This document shows, in pieces, positions 20,850 to 31,722 of a DNA stretch of 64,000 bases. Origin of the DNA: Maratus speciosus. Lineage: Eukaryota > Arthropoda > Arachnida > Araneae > Salticidae. Made by a program: the position numbers and the translations under genes. Within the stretch, counting starts at the first letter, position 1. The number at the start of each line of letters is the position of its first letter. The notes beneath the pieces are model-generated. The model was not told the origin of the DNA. It ran no database searches and saw only the letters and a program-made list of their open reading frames with translations. The stretch spans positions 598,537,038 to 598,601,037 of the forward strand of contig OZ010786.1 in the NCBI GenBank assembly GCA_963932465.1, in the 5' to 3' direction.

Positions 20850-22022
20850 TTACCGCGCGATATTTCCAAATCCAAGGAGGACCTGTTGGCCAAAGCCAAA
20901 AACATGCACAAAAAATTTGGTTCAATTGTATGCATAATTTTTTCGATTGTACAATAAAGAAAATGTCACAAACATCGCTATTACAGCGCCCCCCTTCCGG
21001 CAGATTTTTTTTCAAATTCAGGGAGGACTTATTTGCCATAGCCAGAAACGTACACAAAAAAATTGGTTCAGTTCTATGCATAAATTCATACACTATCCGA
21101 TGGTACAATAATGAAACTGGCACAGAGATCCAATTATAGCGCCGAATTCTGGCGGAATTTTTTCAAGTTCAGGAAAGACTTGCTTGCCATAGCCAGAAAC
21201 ATACAAAAAGAATTTGGTTCAATTCTATGCATAAATTCATACACTTTTCGATGGTACAATAATGAAAATGGTACAGACATCGCAATTATAGTGCCCCCTT
21301 CCGGCGGAATTTTACCAAATTCAGGGAGGACCTTCGTGCCATGACCAAAAATAAACACAAAAAATTTGGCTCAATTCTATGCATAACTTCATACACTTTT
21401 CGATGGTACAATATTCAAAATGGCACAAAAATCGCTATTACAGCGGCCCCTACCGGCGATTTTTTTCCAAATTAAGGAAGGATCTGCTTGCCATAGTCCA
21501 GAACTTAAAATAAAAATTTGGTTCAATTCTATGCATAACTTCATACACTATTCGATGGTACAATTTTCAAAATCGCACAAAAAACGCTATTACAGCGTCC
21601 CCTACCAGCGAATGTTCTCCAAATTCAGGGAGGATCTGCTTGCCATATCCAAAAACTCAAAATAAAAATTTTGTTCAATTCTATGTATAACTTCATACAC
21701 TTTTGGATGGTACAATATTCAAAATCGCATGAAAATCGCTGTTACAGTGCCCCCTACCGGCAAATTTTTTCCAAATTCAGGGAGGACCTACTTGCCATAT
21801 CCATAAACTTAAAATAAAAATTTGGTTCAATTCTATGCATAACTTCATACACTTTTGGATGGTACAATATTCAAAATCGCATGAAAATCGCTGTTACAGT
21901 GCCCCCTACCGGCGCATTTTTTCCAAATTCAGGGAGGATCTGCTTCCCATAGCCAAAAACTTAAAATAAAAATTTGGTTCAATTCTATGCATAACTTCAT
22001 ACAATTTTTGATGGTACAATGG
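20850..22022 (+). repeat. ~150-bp tandem core, about eight units
   Basis: Anchor CAGGGAGGAC (or variant) near 20875, 21019, 21168, 21323, 21473, 21627, 21778 and 21930, so spacing is 144-155 bp. Each unit has ATCGCTATTACAGCGCCCC, CCAAATTCAGGGAGGA, TTGGTTCAATTCTATGCATA, and CACTTTTCGATGGTACAAT. Units 5-8 are the most alike. Several 60-100-codon frames run through the units on both strands but are shadows of the repeat. Confidence 0.93.
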
Positions 22023-22023
22023 C

Positions 22024-22062
22024 GACAGACAGACGGACAGACGGACACACGGACAGACAAAC
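22024..22062 (+). repeat. GACA/GACG microsatellite between core array and 3' tail
   Basis: ACAGACAGACGGACAGACGG continuing to CAGACAAAC. The same place in the element at 47.2-48.5 kb carries CAGACAGACAGACAG (48307-48340). Confidence 0.9.
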
Positions 22063-22190
22063 ATTTTCTATAAACATGTTTTTTGAGATTTCTGACCCCT
22101 AAAACGTGTAAATCCGTCGAAAACCGGAAGTCGAAAAAAATTTCGATTACAATACTTTCTTCTATTGAAGATAGAAGAAAGTAAAACATG

Positions 22191-22735
22191 ATAGTTAAAA
22201 TGCAATAATTAAAATGATATTTAACTATTTTTATGTGCAAATGTGAAAGGACAGTAAAACATGACTTTTTTTGAAAATCACCCAGGTATGAAAATTTGCC
22301 AAAAACATATTTTATTCCCCACCACAATGGTATATTTTATTTACCAATTATTGATAACATATGTTTTAACGTTTTACTGTTTTAAAGATAGAAAACATTG
22401 AATTGTAGTTCCATATAAAAGGGGGGGGGGGGGGGGAACTCAAAAGATAAATATCTTTTATGAAAGAAATACTTTTACCTTATAAAATAGCTACAATAAA
22501 AACGACATCAGATTATTTCACTAACTAATGTTATGCATTTATGTCTTGTAAAATTTATAAATTCTGTTAATAAAATATTTGAGATCACTAGTGTTATAAA
22601 AAATATTTAAAATATATTGTCAATTTTTTTCCACTTATATCAATAAATATAACAAGAGATTTTAGCATGCAAAAATATGTAAAACTTTAAGATTATCTAT
22701 TAATTGCTTTAAAGCTCAAACAGAATACTTTAAAT
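22191..22735. other. AT-rich spacer with a G16 tract
   Basis: G16 at 22421-22436; otherwise AT-rich without recognised elements. Confidence 0.55.
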
Positions 22736-22739
22736 TTCA

Positions 22740-22990
22740 GAACGGGTTCCAAACAGTTATCCAAAAATGAAAGTGTCAGAATATATTTAAAAAAAAAAAA
22801 ATCAACCAAACCCGAAAAAGTACAAAAGCACAACATTAGATATTGATCTCAGGTATCCCATGAAAAAAAAAATATATATTTAAAAGTAACAAAATGCGAG
22901 CGAGATATTTGTCAAGAATGGTCCCATAGGTTTAATGTTACCTTGCGAATGTCTTCGTGTGACAAATTTAGTCCCATAATTCATATAACT
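22740..22990 (+). repeat. Dispersed repeat family B, copy 3
   Basis: Ordered motifs ACGGGTTCCAAACAGTTATC, ATGAAAGTGTC, CCGAAAAAGTACAAA, TGCGAGCGAGATATTTGTCA and GCGAATGTCTTCGTGTGACA match 11660-12000 and 12130-12300. Confidence 0.55.
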
Positions 22991-23419
22991 GTGACTTTAA
23001 ATGCCTCAATACGACAACTTCCGTAAAATCTTTGAAAATGAAATCTGTATATACAGAATTCGGTCTTTAAAGAAAAGTATATATTTTTTCAAAAGAAAGA
23101 ATATGAACAATTATACCTGCTAAGATGGAAACCTGTTTAAAGCGGAATATATTTCGGTTCCTTTCGGTATGATTTACAAGGTTTTAATGAATCAATATTT
23201 GGCAAAGCTGATTACGTAGTTCAGCATTACGTATTTAATGCTTTCACACTTAAAAATTTCAAAATCCGGCTATTAGAGATTTATTAAAATTACCATGTTA
23301 AATTTTCTTTTTAAAAGAGGGGGCGCCAAAATCCATGTTTGGCACGGGTACAAAAAAGGCTAGTTTTAGCCGTGAAACATATAATTTACTGCTACTAATA
23401 TATAGAAGTTGACATACAC

Positions 23420-23870
23420 GATTAAATCCGTGGGAAGCATTTGAATAATCGGGGCAGAACTGCGTTTTTGACGGTTTTTAAGAAAATTGAAAAATTGTCC
23501 TATTTTTGAAATGGCGTACTGCGCTTGCTATTGAGTGTATAAAAAAGTTGTAAGTGTGAAAGTTGTAGAGAATTTTATCTTCTTTAATATTGTAATTGAC
23601 AAATAACATGCTACGGCAACGGGTCTCGAGATATTTAAAAAAAAACAAAAAAGGTCCCAAAATGTTCTTCTTTTTTGGCCACAGAAAATTTAGCCTTAAG
23701 AAATTTTGTTAGAAAACTTGTTTTTTCCATGTTGTCATCATTACAAACAATTCAGTAAAAAAAATCTTTTACCCGACCTTTTGCAATGTAACCCTCTTTT
23801 TTTGGTACATTTCCCCTGGACTAAAAGTCAAAAGGTTGTGAGAATGCCCTATATGAATCATGTAGTTATA
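23420..23870 (-). repeat. Repeat family C, copy 2 (uninterrupted, inverted)
   Basis: Reverse complement of 17785-17835 plus 18950-19360 with no insertion between the parts. It includes GACGGTTTTTAAGAAAATTG, GCGTACTGCGCTTGC, AGTTGTAGAGAATTTTATCT and ACCCGACCTTTTGCAA. The two copies form an inverted pair about 4 kb apart. Confidence 0.75.
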
Positions 23871-24365
23871 TTTCATTATCACTAGATTGTTAGTAAAATT
23901 ATGCGGAGTTGAAGTTGCGGAAACTCAAATTGTATCAGTGTAGAAAATATGGGTTAATATTCACGTGCGCATTCCACGAATTTTAAACTAAGTTTTCCGC
24001 GACAATCATTTAAATGTAGTTATGGCCATAACTCTGTGGGAAAGAAGGATGAGAATTATTTATATTAGGAACAGAAGCATTATATACAACATTCAAATAA
24101 CAACACGAAGCTTTTGCATATTAGCAGTGTAAAATTTGCAAATAGAACGTGATAAACAATTCAAATTTAAAGGTTTTATTGTAAAGTATGAATATTGAAA
24201 TATGCGATGTTTAATTATAATTTATTTAATATTATGCATCTAAATGTTTTATTAATGTTATATTAATGTTAATGTTTTATTATTTAAATTACTATTAAAT
24301 AAAGCTTATTTAGTAGATCAATAATAAGCTGTTTATCTTTCAATTTTATGTATTTCAACTCTTTA
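23871..24365. other. AT-rich spacer
   Basis: No coding frame, TIR or tandem repeat recognised. Confidence 0.5.
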
Positions 24366-24369
24366 TTAA

Positions 24370-24661
24370 CCCATAAATGCTGTTAGCGGTCTCGCAGACC
24401 ACTACGTTTTTAAAATTTCACTGTTAAACTTGTAATTTCCGGTTAAGCTGTGAATACTAGTGAAATTTTCTTTCTGTTGGAGCCCTAGAACTATTGCTAG
24501 AGAAGCAGAATATGTGAAGTTTAATTATAATAGTCCTGTACTAGTTAAGTACAGAAACAGTACCTTGTGGGTTAATAGAGCTTTTCGTTCACCTTTTAAC
24601 AAGCGGTATTAGAGACCGCTCACAGTAGTTACGCGTCAATTCCTGTCACAGCAGTTAAGAG
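24370..24661. mobile_element. TTAA-flanked MITE, first of an adjacent pair
   Basis: TTAA at 24366-24369 and 24662-24665. Left end CCCATAAATGCTGTTAGCGG; right end CACAGCAGTTAAGAG is its imperfect complement. Inner block GCGGTCTCGCAGACCACTA and, near the right end, AGAGACCGCTCACAG. Confidence 0.75.
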
Positions 24662-24691
24662 TTAAATAATTCAAAAAATAATTGCAATTAA

Positions 24692-24963
24692 CCCGTAACT
24701 GCTGTTAATCCTGCTTTTTTTTTTAATTTTCACATTCCAGTTTAACTATCGATGCAGTGAAGTTTTGCTTCTTTTGGAGTCCAAGTACAATTGTTTGAAA
24801 TGTTTGAAAAGCGAAATTTTATTAGAAATAGTACTGTACAAATAATTTAGTGCAAAAACAGTACTTTATGATTAATCGCGACTTTTATTCATCTTTCAAT
24901 CGAATGGTTTCGCAGACCGCTCAGAATTGTTATGGGGCAATTTTCTGCAACAGCAGTTAAGAG
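24692..24963. mobile_element. TTAA-flanked MITE, second of an adjacent pair
   Basis: TTAA at 24688-24691 and 24964-24967. Left end CCCGTAACTGCTGTTAATCC; right end CAACAGCAGTTAAGAG. It shares the CGCAGACCGCTCAGA block and both ends with its neighbour 26 bp away, in the same orientation, but is clearly diverged. Confidence 0.75.
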
Positions 24964-25014
24964 TTAAATTACCTTTTTCAGATTAATTGTCATGTGTAAA
25001 ATACATTATCACAT

Positions 25015-25275
25015 TTAGGACTATGGACGTCTCATTTAGGTTTTTACTGCCGTAAATGTGACAAAAATTACCTAAATGCGACAATCATATATTATGATTT
25101 TATACCACAGATAATTATTAAAATTATACAAAACAAGTTAGTTTTGAACTATAAGTACAGTATTCAGTAATTTGCTGCTTAATAAAATATGTATTTATAT
25201 AATTAAATGCCAAATATACCCTAAATGCGACAAAACTGTGGGGAATCGCGTCTCATTTAGAGATAATGATCTTAC
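25015..25275. mobile_element. Decayed TIR element (TAAATG-CGAC motifs)
   Basis: TTATCACATTTAGGAC near the left and GTCTCATTTAGAGATAATGA near the right are roughly complementary. Internal CCTAAATGCGACAATC and CCCTAAATGCGACAAAAC resemble motifs at 16430-16640. Ends and target duplication could not be fixed. Confidence 0.35.
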
Positions 25276-26142
25276 TTATAAACATTTATAAAATATTAAA
25301 GGCACTATTTTTTCCCAAAACACGATTAACTGTTTGACTTAATTGAATTTTCAAACCTATTGCAGTACCTTTATTCTTAGCATTTTTTTTCACCTGTTAT
25401 GAACGTCAATAATAAAAGAAATAATTCATTTATTATAAAAGTAAAGCATTTTAATCTAGCAAGTCTTATTTTTTCTAATAACTTCGATTCAGTAAATTCA
25501 TATTTGAAAGGAAAAAATTCATGCTCCATCGAATTATTGATAGATATATCAGAAAAATATAACTTAACTAAGAAAAATTTGAAGGCTTTTTTATATGCAT
25601 TGATTTTTTACTTTTCCATTATTCCGGACCTTACAATTTTTTTTTTCAGATAAAGATACGTAGAATTATGTTTTGACATGAACATATAAGATATTTCAGT
25701 TCAATATTTGGAATGACCTTTTATAAATTTATTACTAAATATCAAAAGAATATAAATCAAACTGGTCTGAAACAGTAAGAATTAAAAGATCCTCTTAAAA
25801 CTCAATCAAAATTTCAAATGCGCTAGACCTTTCGAATGACATCACAGTGCTGGAAATTTGGACAAAGTTGTGTCCCCCTCAAGTTGTCGTGTGGTTTGTT
25901 CGGAAGTTACATCGTTCCGAACCGGTTTTCCTTTCTCCATTTCGGTTGTAAAAGCACTCTTTTAACTGTAACTCTATGCATATTTTTATTCAGTTTGATG
26001 TACTGAGCAAGTATATCTTGTGTGAAACAACTCCATGGTTGGTGATGGAAGGACGATTAAACTGATGAGTTTAAGCTTACTCTTTGCTGCAGTTATGGTA
26101 GTAATATGTTAATACAACCAAGTTCCCAGCAAAGGCTGGAAG
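25276..26142. other. Spacer with one short unassigned frame
   Basis: An 84-codon frame at 25399-25653 is Asn/Lys/Phe-rich with no recognisable domain. The composition is as expected from AT-rich DNA. The less AT-rich part at 25850-26140 shows no TIR or coding similarity I recognise. Confidence 0.4.
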
Positions 26143-26144
26143 TA

Positions 26145-27193
26145 CAGTCGTGGAAAAAAAAAAGTAAACACCCCTTACTAACTCTTCAACAAATTATCGT
26201 AGACGGAAGTTACTGGTACCGAACGATTGGAAATAAAGTCTACTTTTAAATGATGTATATAAAGTTTTCTTAGGGGGCCATCTACATATTAAAATTAACC
26301 CAAACTTCATTTTTTTTCAATGGCTATACCCAATTTTAACGAGATATTTCAAATCTTCTGTTCAAACTATGCCTAGACACCAAATTTCAAGTCATTTGAA
26401 TGATAAGTTTTTGAATTATAAACATTCAAATTTTAGTCCTTCTAATGTTAAATTACATTTTCATATTTCTATTTATAGCTCCTGAAATTATGCTAGTAAT
26501 GTGGTAATTTTTTGTGTAGCAATAATGCTAATGTGCCCAAACATAAATACGCTGAATTTGCAATTTTTATAATTTTATAATATGAATTAGGAATTATGAA
26601 ATTAATATTCGAAAAAATTATGAATTGCAACCTACAATTTTTTTCATAGATTTATATTTATTAGGTTCTGCTTTATGAAAATCCTAAATTTCACATTTTT
26701 ATTCCAAATAGTTTTCAAATTATGCTTTAAAAACGGCAAAATGATGGTTTAAGGGGCCGTCTATGATAGAAGTGAGTAGATATTTTGAAATTTCTTCTGC
26801 TGCCCTGTTACCTAACAGACTTCATAAGGTGCCTTGATCAAGAAGGTGTCTCGGTTAACAATCGAGCAACGATCTTCAATTTGGATACAGCCCTTAAAAT
26901 ACGCTCATTTTAAAATAATTAATTTCTCGGAAACTTATGGTACGAATTGCATAAAAATTTGTTTTTATGCTAATTGAAGGGTATGGAGTTCATTTATGCT
27001 GTCAGAATTGTGTACTGCCATTGAAAAAAACAAAATTATGGTTCGTTTTAATTTGTAGATGGCCCCCTAAGCAAATTTTATATACATCATTTAAAAGTAG
27101 ACTTTATTTCCAATCGTTCGGTACCAGTAACTTTCTTCTACGATAATTTGTTGAGGAGTTAGTAGGGGGTGTTTACTTTTTTTTCCACGACTG
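26145..27193. mobile_element. Long-TIR Tc1/mariner-like element, copy 1
   Basis: TIRs of about 130 bp: left CAGTCGTGGAAAAAAAAAAG then TAAACACC; right GGGTGTTTAC..TTTTTTTTCCACGACTG. TA flanks at 26143-26144 and 27194-27195. The arms continue inward through TTATCGTAGACGGAAGTTAC and TTAGGGGGCCATCTACATAT. The ~800-bp interior is AT-rich with no transposase frame, so the element is non-autonomous. Sister copies lie at 31043-33598 and 35761-36851. Ends resemble the CAGT-GTGG termini of Tc1-type elements. Confidence 0.9.
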
Positions 27194-27741
27194 TACATGT
27201 AGATGTCTTTATTATTTAAGTTTTAAATTCAAGATGAATTAATAAATGGAACTCTTATTTTTTAAATTAAACTGTTTCATCAATGTGCTATATACTTGAG
27301 TCACACCAAAGATCTTAAACCCTGCGTTTTTTATAACTCTGCTCTATTTATATCAGGGTTGGCAAAGTGGAACCAGCCCACAAAAATCCAAGCTCAGCCG
27401 GGTTTTTGTGGGCGGGTCCACCAACAAAAACCCGCCTGGGTTTTTGTTGAAAGTGAGTTTTTGTTAAAAATCATTTCTGAATCTGCAAATCCCTCCTATT
27501 GTATTTAAAAATACAAAATACAAGTTTACCTTTTAAGCTCAAAACCTAGGTGGTTTCTTTTATCAAAATTACATAAAAATAATTAAATAAAAATCAGTCG
27601 TATCTGTGGTAATCAGGTGGTAGTTTATTTCAGAATATTTATTTATTTTTTTAATATATTTCAAATAACTTACACGATGTAATATATTTAAAATAATTAT
27701 AATTGATTTTTTTTTTTATAGCTTATCAATCAAAATCACAT

Positions 27742-28170
27742 TCACTTTGATTTTTACGGTAATATTTATAAATCTTTACTAGTTTTTCACATTGTTCTGA
27801 GCCTAGTCTGTTCCGCAATTTAGACCATATGAATCCAAATGTAGAGAAAATTCTCTCGATGGAAGCAGAACTAGATGCAACAGAATGCAGGGATCGGAAA
27901 AACCTTCAAAAATCACAATCTAATTGTTTTTCTTTTTCTATACATTTTCTTTCAGAATTTCCCACCATTTTGAAGCTGAAAATTTTTGACACAATATTTT
28001 CTGAGAAATGAAGTTATTTAGGAAAATAACCTATGTCTTTAATTTTAAGTACCAGTATTGCAGGTAACCACTCTGAATAATACTGCATTACCATGCTTCA
28101 GCTTCTTCCTCTTCCGTTGAATTAAGCCTTTCACCTGTAAACTTTGCATTCATTATATTAGATAAAAAAT
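27742..28170 (-). pseudogene. hAT transposase C-terminal remnant
   Basis: Read on the minus strand toward lower coordinates: FLSNIMNAKFTGERLNSTE, SASKWWEILKEN, then ASIERIFSTFGF and LRNRLGSEQCEKLV, with a stop near 27742. ASxERxFSxxG…K.RNRL is the core of the hAT dimerisation domain at the C-terminus, and the upstream KWW segment is also typical. At least two frame changes and several stops lie in the upstream half. The catalytic Asp residues are not visible. The family assignment is firm; the gene is dead. Confidence 0.85.
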
Positions 28171-28224
28171 GCTCAGGCCCGATAACTTGTTTGTAGCGTT
28201 TCAGTATAACTTCCTTGTGTCCCT

Positions 28225-28380
28225 GCTATACGGTGCCGTAGGCAGCGGGGACCCGTCTCGAGGTTTGTTCGCTTCAATACTTACGCGCAACTTAAAACTC
28301 GAGGTTTGTTCGCTTCGAGATTTCATATTATTAGAGGCCCCGACAAAAGGAGAGGCCCGCTAGCGTGCGAAGCCAGCTAG
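28225..28380. other. Less AT-rich segment with a short direct repeat
   Basis: CTCGAGGTTTGTTCGCTTC occurs twice, 43 bp apart (28257 and 28300), in a stretch richer in G+C than the surrounding hAT DNA. It may be part of the original hAT interior or an insertion; not recognised. Confidence 0.4.
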
Positions 28381-28804
28381 TTTAATTATTATAGTTACTA
28401 ATTATTATAGCAACTTTAATTATTATAGTTACTACAAAAATAAAAATTAATTATTCATTATGACAACTAAAATGTATTTAAAAGTGATAAGATAAGAACT
28501 CACTTTTATCACTTAATAGTACCGTGTTTACTTGTGTAATAATCACACTTTTTTTGCCAATTTTTCATTGTGAAAGTCTAGGTGCGACTATTATGCGGGG
28601 AAATCTACTACACAATATTGTACACTGTAATGCTAAAACATCACTGGTATAAAAAAACACATTATAATAAAATTAGTAACTTACCAAATGTTTCCAGATT
28701 ATGTGCTGTTTATTAAATATCATTTTTCTTTTTATGGTAATACTTTTATAGACGCAAAATTTACAAATAATCTTTGTGAAAATTTTGACAAAAAATTTTC
28801 ATAA

Positions 28805-28960
28805 TAAATCACTTTCACTGAATGTATCAGTATCACTATTGTAATGTGAATCGGTGTCTGAAAAATCTCCGTCATTCCATAAAATGTCATCTTCTGTTCT
28901 GTCGAAAGCGTCGGAGATAACCGTCTTCTTAAAACTTTTTGAAATTATATCGCTTGTCAT
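28805..28960 (-). pseudogene. pogo/Tigger transposase C-terminal remnant
   Basis: On the minus strand the sequence reads SDIISKSFKKTVISDAF, then RTEDDILW and an acidic Ser/Asp-rich tail. The KSF-K-C-GIS-ALDGTEDD arrangement is the usual end of the DDE domain in pogo-like transposases; the Cys and Gly are replaced here. The upstream part is cut by the TTAA MITE and not clearly readable. Non-functional. Confidence 0.65.
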
Positions 28961-28963
28961 TAA

Positions 28964-29164
28964 CCCCTTGAGGGGCAAGCAAAAATGTCTCTAAATATTG
29001 AATTCTCACCGGAATAATCGAAAAATTTTATTTTTAAATAAGGTAAAGCAATTTTTTAACAATATTCCTCCAAAGTTAAAAATATAAAATTTAGTTACAA
29101 TTTTCTGGTGAGAATCTTGTTTAAATTAGGTGGGATATATTTTATACCACCGCCCCTCAAGGGC
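28964..29164. mobile_element. TTAA-flanked MITE (CCCTTgAGGGGCA family)
   Basis: TTAA at 28960-28963 and 29165-29168. Left CCCCTTGAGGGGCAAGC; right CCGCCCCTCAAGGGC. Related by its ends to the elements at 38908-39117 and 51641-51851. Inserted in the pogo-like remnant, the third level of nesting inside the hAT. Confidence 0.85.
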
Positions 29165-29721
29165 TTAAAGTCAAGCTTTGTAATATCAGACAACACATTA
29201 GTTCCTGGGATGGACACCTTACTGTTCCACTGGGAGATTTTCTTTGTTCCCATTGACCATCAATCTCAGCTATACTCATCCTATATCATCCTATACTGTC
29301 TTTAAACGGTTGCAGAATCGATGCGAGCCTTTCAGAAATTATCAAAAGATCGTCCTTCTGAAGATTTTGCCTTCTGAAAGTTCCTTCTGTACATCATCAA
29401 AAAGCTGTCCTCGGAAGCTCTCGAGTATCAACAACAATGATCCAGACCTTTTCTTCTAAACATTGCGAACCCAATCTTTCATCCTTTTTTCATGCATCCA
29501 ATTTATGCAAAGAAAATATTTTGACGATTTTTTCTGCTTCAAATCGGGGGTTCGACTATTACGCGAGTAAACACGGTATTCAGTTAATTATAATAGTAAT
29601 ATTATTATTAATAATTAATAATAGTATTAATAATAATTAATAATAATAGTATTAATTATAATTATTAATATTAGTATTAATATTAATTAATATTATTACT
29701 ATTAGCATTCTTTTATAATAT

Positions 29722-29792
29722 TAGTTAATAAATTTATTCTGATATTAGTATTAAGTTAATACTAATATCAGAATAGAATAAATTTATTAACT
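29722..29792. repeat. AT-rich long hairpin
   Basis: TTAATAAATTTATTCTGATA... is followed by its reverse complement around a 3-base loop, with one 5-base bulge (ATTCT) in the right arm. The stem is over 30 bp. It lies in a low-complexity TTAATA tract (29580-29860). Confidence 0.75.
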
Positions 29793-29965
29793 GATATTAT
29801 AAATAATATTAATTAGTAATAAATAGATCAAATGTAATTAAAAAATGTAACATAATAAAAAAATTTTAAATGAGGACACACATATATTATATAACTATAC
29901 AGAAAAATAACTAAAGCCCACAAAACCCCACAAAAACCCGGGTTTTTGCCAATCCTGATTTATAT

Positions 29966-31040
29966 GAACTTAGTCTTTCATCGACAGGCGCAAAAAAGAT
30001 GTGCTTCTACTATGAAAGCAGCAGCAAGACTGAAATGAAAGATAAGGGAAAGGAAACAAGTTCAATAAATAGTCAATAGGAAAGTAGAAATCAGCAGCCA
30101 ATAAGAAAGTAGAAAACAACGGACAATCACAGAAGAGCATAACCCAAACAGCAGAACACAGAGCAGAAGGAGAATTAGGTAGCAAATCAGAAAATAAATA
30201 AATAAATCTAAAATAAATTATAATAAAAGGAAAACACACACATATACAATATATATGGAAACACCTGAAATAAAAAAATATATCAAACTAAAATTAATTA
30301 ATGCAAAATATGTATTATATGGTAGGACTGAAAAGGTTTTTCCAAGCTGCAGAGAGCATTGTGGAATCAGATTTATCATTAACAATAACTTCACGATTAA
30401 GATAAATAGCTAAATTTTCAAGAAAGTTCAATTAAGAGATACTACTGGCATTAAAGATAATTTTAGCATTTAGAAAATAAAAACTATGAATTGAATCCCA
30501 AAAATGCTTGGCAATAGAAGATTTAGAAATTTCTAGATTATTTACATAACGAGAGAGTTCCAAAAATCAAACTTGCGTACTGTAACAACTAATTTGTCAC
30601 GATAAATTATTCTAAAAAGTGATATATTTGATCGTGGGTGACATTAACATGTAATTGAAATGATCAAGAAACAAAATGCTAAGAAAATTAACAAGCGAGC
30701 AACAATGAATTAAGTCATCCTGAACCTTAAATGCTTTTGAAAGTTTTATGTACAAAATTGGTAACCCGTTTGGGGTAATCCGGGTTTGGCGTTCTATTAA
30801 TAGAACATGTCTTTTATTTAGTATTATTTTGACTTAACAATTATTTACATGTAGTAATGATATGTTTATACATTTATTAGTATTACTTCCTCGATATCTA
30901 TTCTGCAGCCTTCTGAGATCTTCGCTGTAATTCATTTATTCTAATTTTTTTTTCTCTTAGAAATTAAAAGTATTCAATCTCAAAAAGAATATATCTCGCA
31001 AATTCAATGAGGTTCATTTAATAATACAATTTAAAAAAGG
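29966..31040. other. Spacer without recognised features
   Basis: Purine-rich near 29990-30200, AT-rich elsewhere. A perfect 16-bp palindrome GTTCTATTAATAGAAC lies near 30792. The 89-codon minus frame at 29970-30239 is low-complexity and not convincing. Confidence 0.45.
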
Positions 31041-31722
31041 TATAGTCGTGGGGAAAAAAGTAAGCACCTCCTAATATAATAACTCTGGAACAAATTATTG
31101 TAAAAGAAAGTTACTGGTACCAAACGATAGGAAATAAAATCTACTTTTAAATGATGCATATAAAATTTGCTTAGGGGGCCATCTACATATCAAAACGAAC
31201 CCGAACTTCGTTTTTTTTCAATAATAATACTAAGTTTGACACCATTAATAAATTCTACACCCTTAAATTTGACTAAATCCAAATTTTTATGAAAATCGTA
31301 CGATTAATATACGAGAAATTAATTATTTTAAAATGAGCCTATTTTAGGGGCTGTATCCAAATTGAAGTTCCGTACTCGCTTGTTGAAAGTGACATAGTCG
31401 AAAATGAAGGAGTATGTCACTTCTATTAATGCATTATTTCTTGCCAATAGTGCCATTTCACTCGCTTAATATGTTTCGACAATGCCGTCAACCCAAATGT
31501 TTCAATAAAATGAGTTAAATATATTTTTTTCAAATTATGCTTTTCTACACGTCATAGATGGGCCCTTTAAACCATCATTTTGACGTTTATTAATTAAATT
31601 ATAATTCGAAAACTACGTGTAATAAAAATTTGAAATTGAGAATTTGCATAAAGCAGGGCATAATAAATATAAATCTATCAAAAAAATTGTAGGTTGCAAT
31701 TCATATTTTTTTCGAATATTAA

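Larger units (their letters stand above)
20501..22190 (+). mobile_element. Helentron/HINE-like composite element, copy 1
   Basis: The 5' end (TTAAACTAGTTGGATGTGCC, then CAATCCCAAAACTTTCTTCT) matches the start of the element at 47233. The 3' end shares with it a GACAGACGGACAG microsatellite, CTAAAACGTGTAAATCCGTC, GAAAACCGGAAGTCGAAAA and a terminal hairpin TACTTTCTTCTAT/ATAGAAGAAAGTA (22153-22182). The 5' AACTTTCTTCTAT is the inverted counterpart of the 3' hairpin arm, that is, a subterminal inverted repeat. Between the ends lies an array of ~150-bp repeats. This layout is known from non-autonomous Helentrons and 'pearl/DINE' elements; assignment is by architecture only. Confidence 0.6.
28522..29576 (-). 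mobile_element. pogo-like TIR element nested in the hAT
   Basis: Left CCGTGTTTACTTGTGTAATA and right end TATTACGCGAGTAAACACGG are inverted repeats with TA at 28520-28521 and 29577-29578. Minus-strand protein traces match the C-terminus of pogo/Tigger transposases. It is interrupted by the TTAA MITE at 28964-29164. Confidence 0.75.
27354..29957 (-). mobile_element. hAT element, 2.6 kb, with nested insertions
   Basis: TIR CAGGGTTGGCAAA (left) and TTTGCCAATCCTG (right) are flanked by a perfect 8-bp duplication ATTTATAT (27346-27353 and 29958-29965). Subterminal GGGTTTTTGTGGGCGGG and GCCCACAAAACCCCACAAAA are further inverted motifs. It carries a decayed hAT transposase C-terminus on the minus strand and a nested pogo-like element (28522-29576), itself holding a TTAA MITE. 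Confidence 0.95.

Noticed and set aside
20691..21665. Several 70-130-codon frames on both strands
   Set aside because: They are shadows of the ~150-bp tandem repeat.
25885..26140. Possible solo LTR
   Set aside because: Begins TGTG-like but I found no matching end, target duplication, polyadenylation context or second copy.
30773..30810. TAACCCGTTTGGGG plus a 16-bp palindrome as a TTAA MITE
   Set aside because: Flank is GTAA not TTAA and no right end was found.
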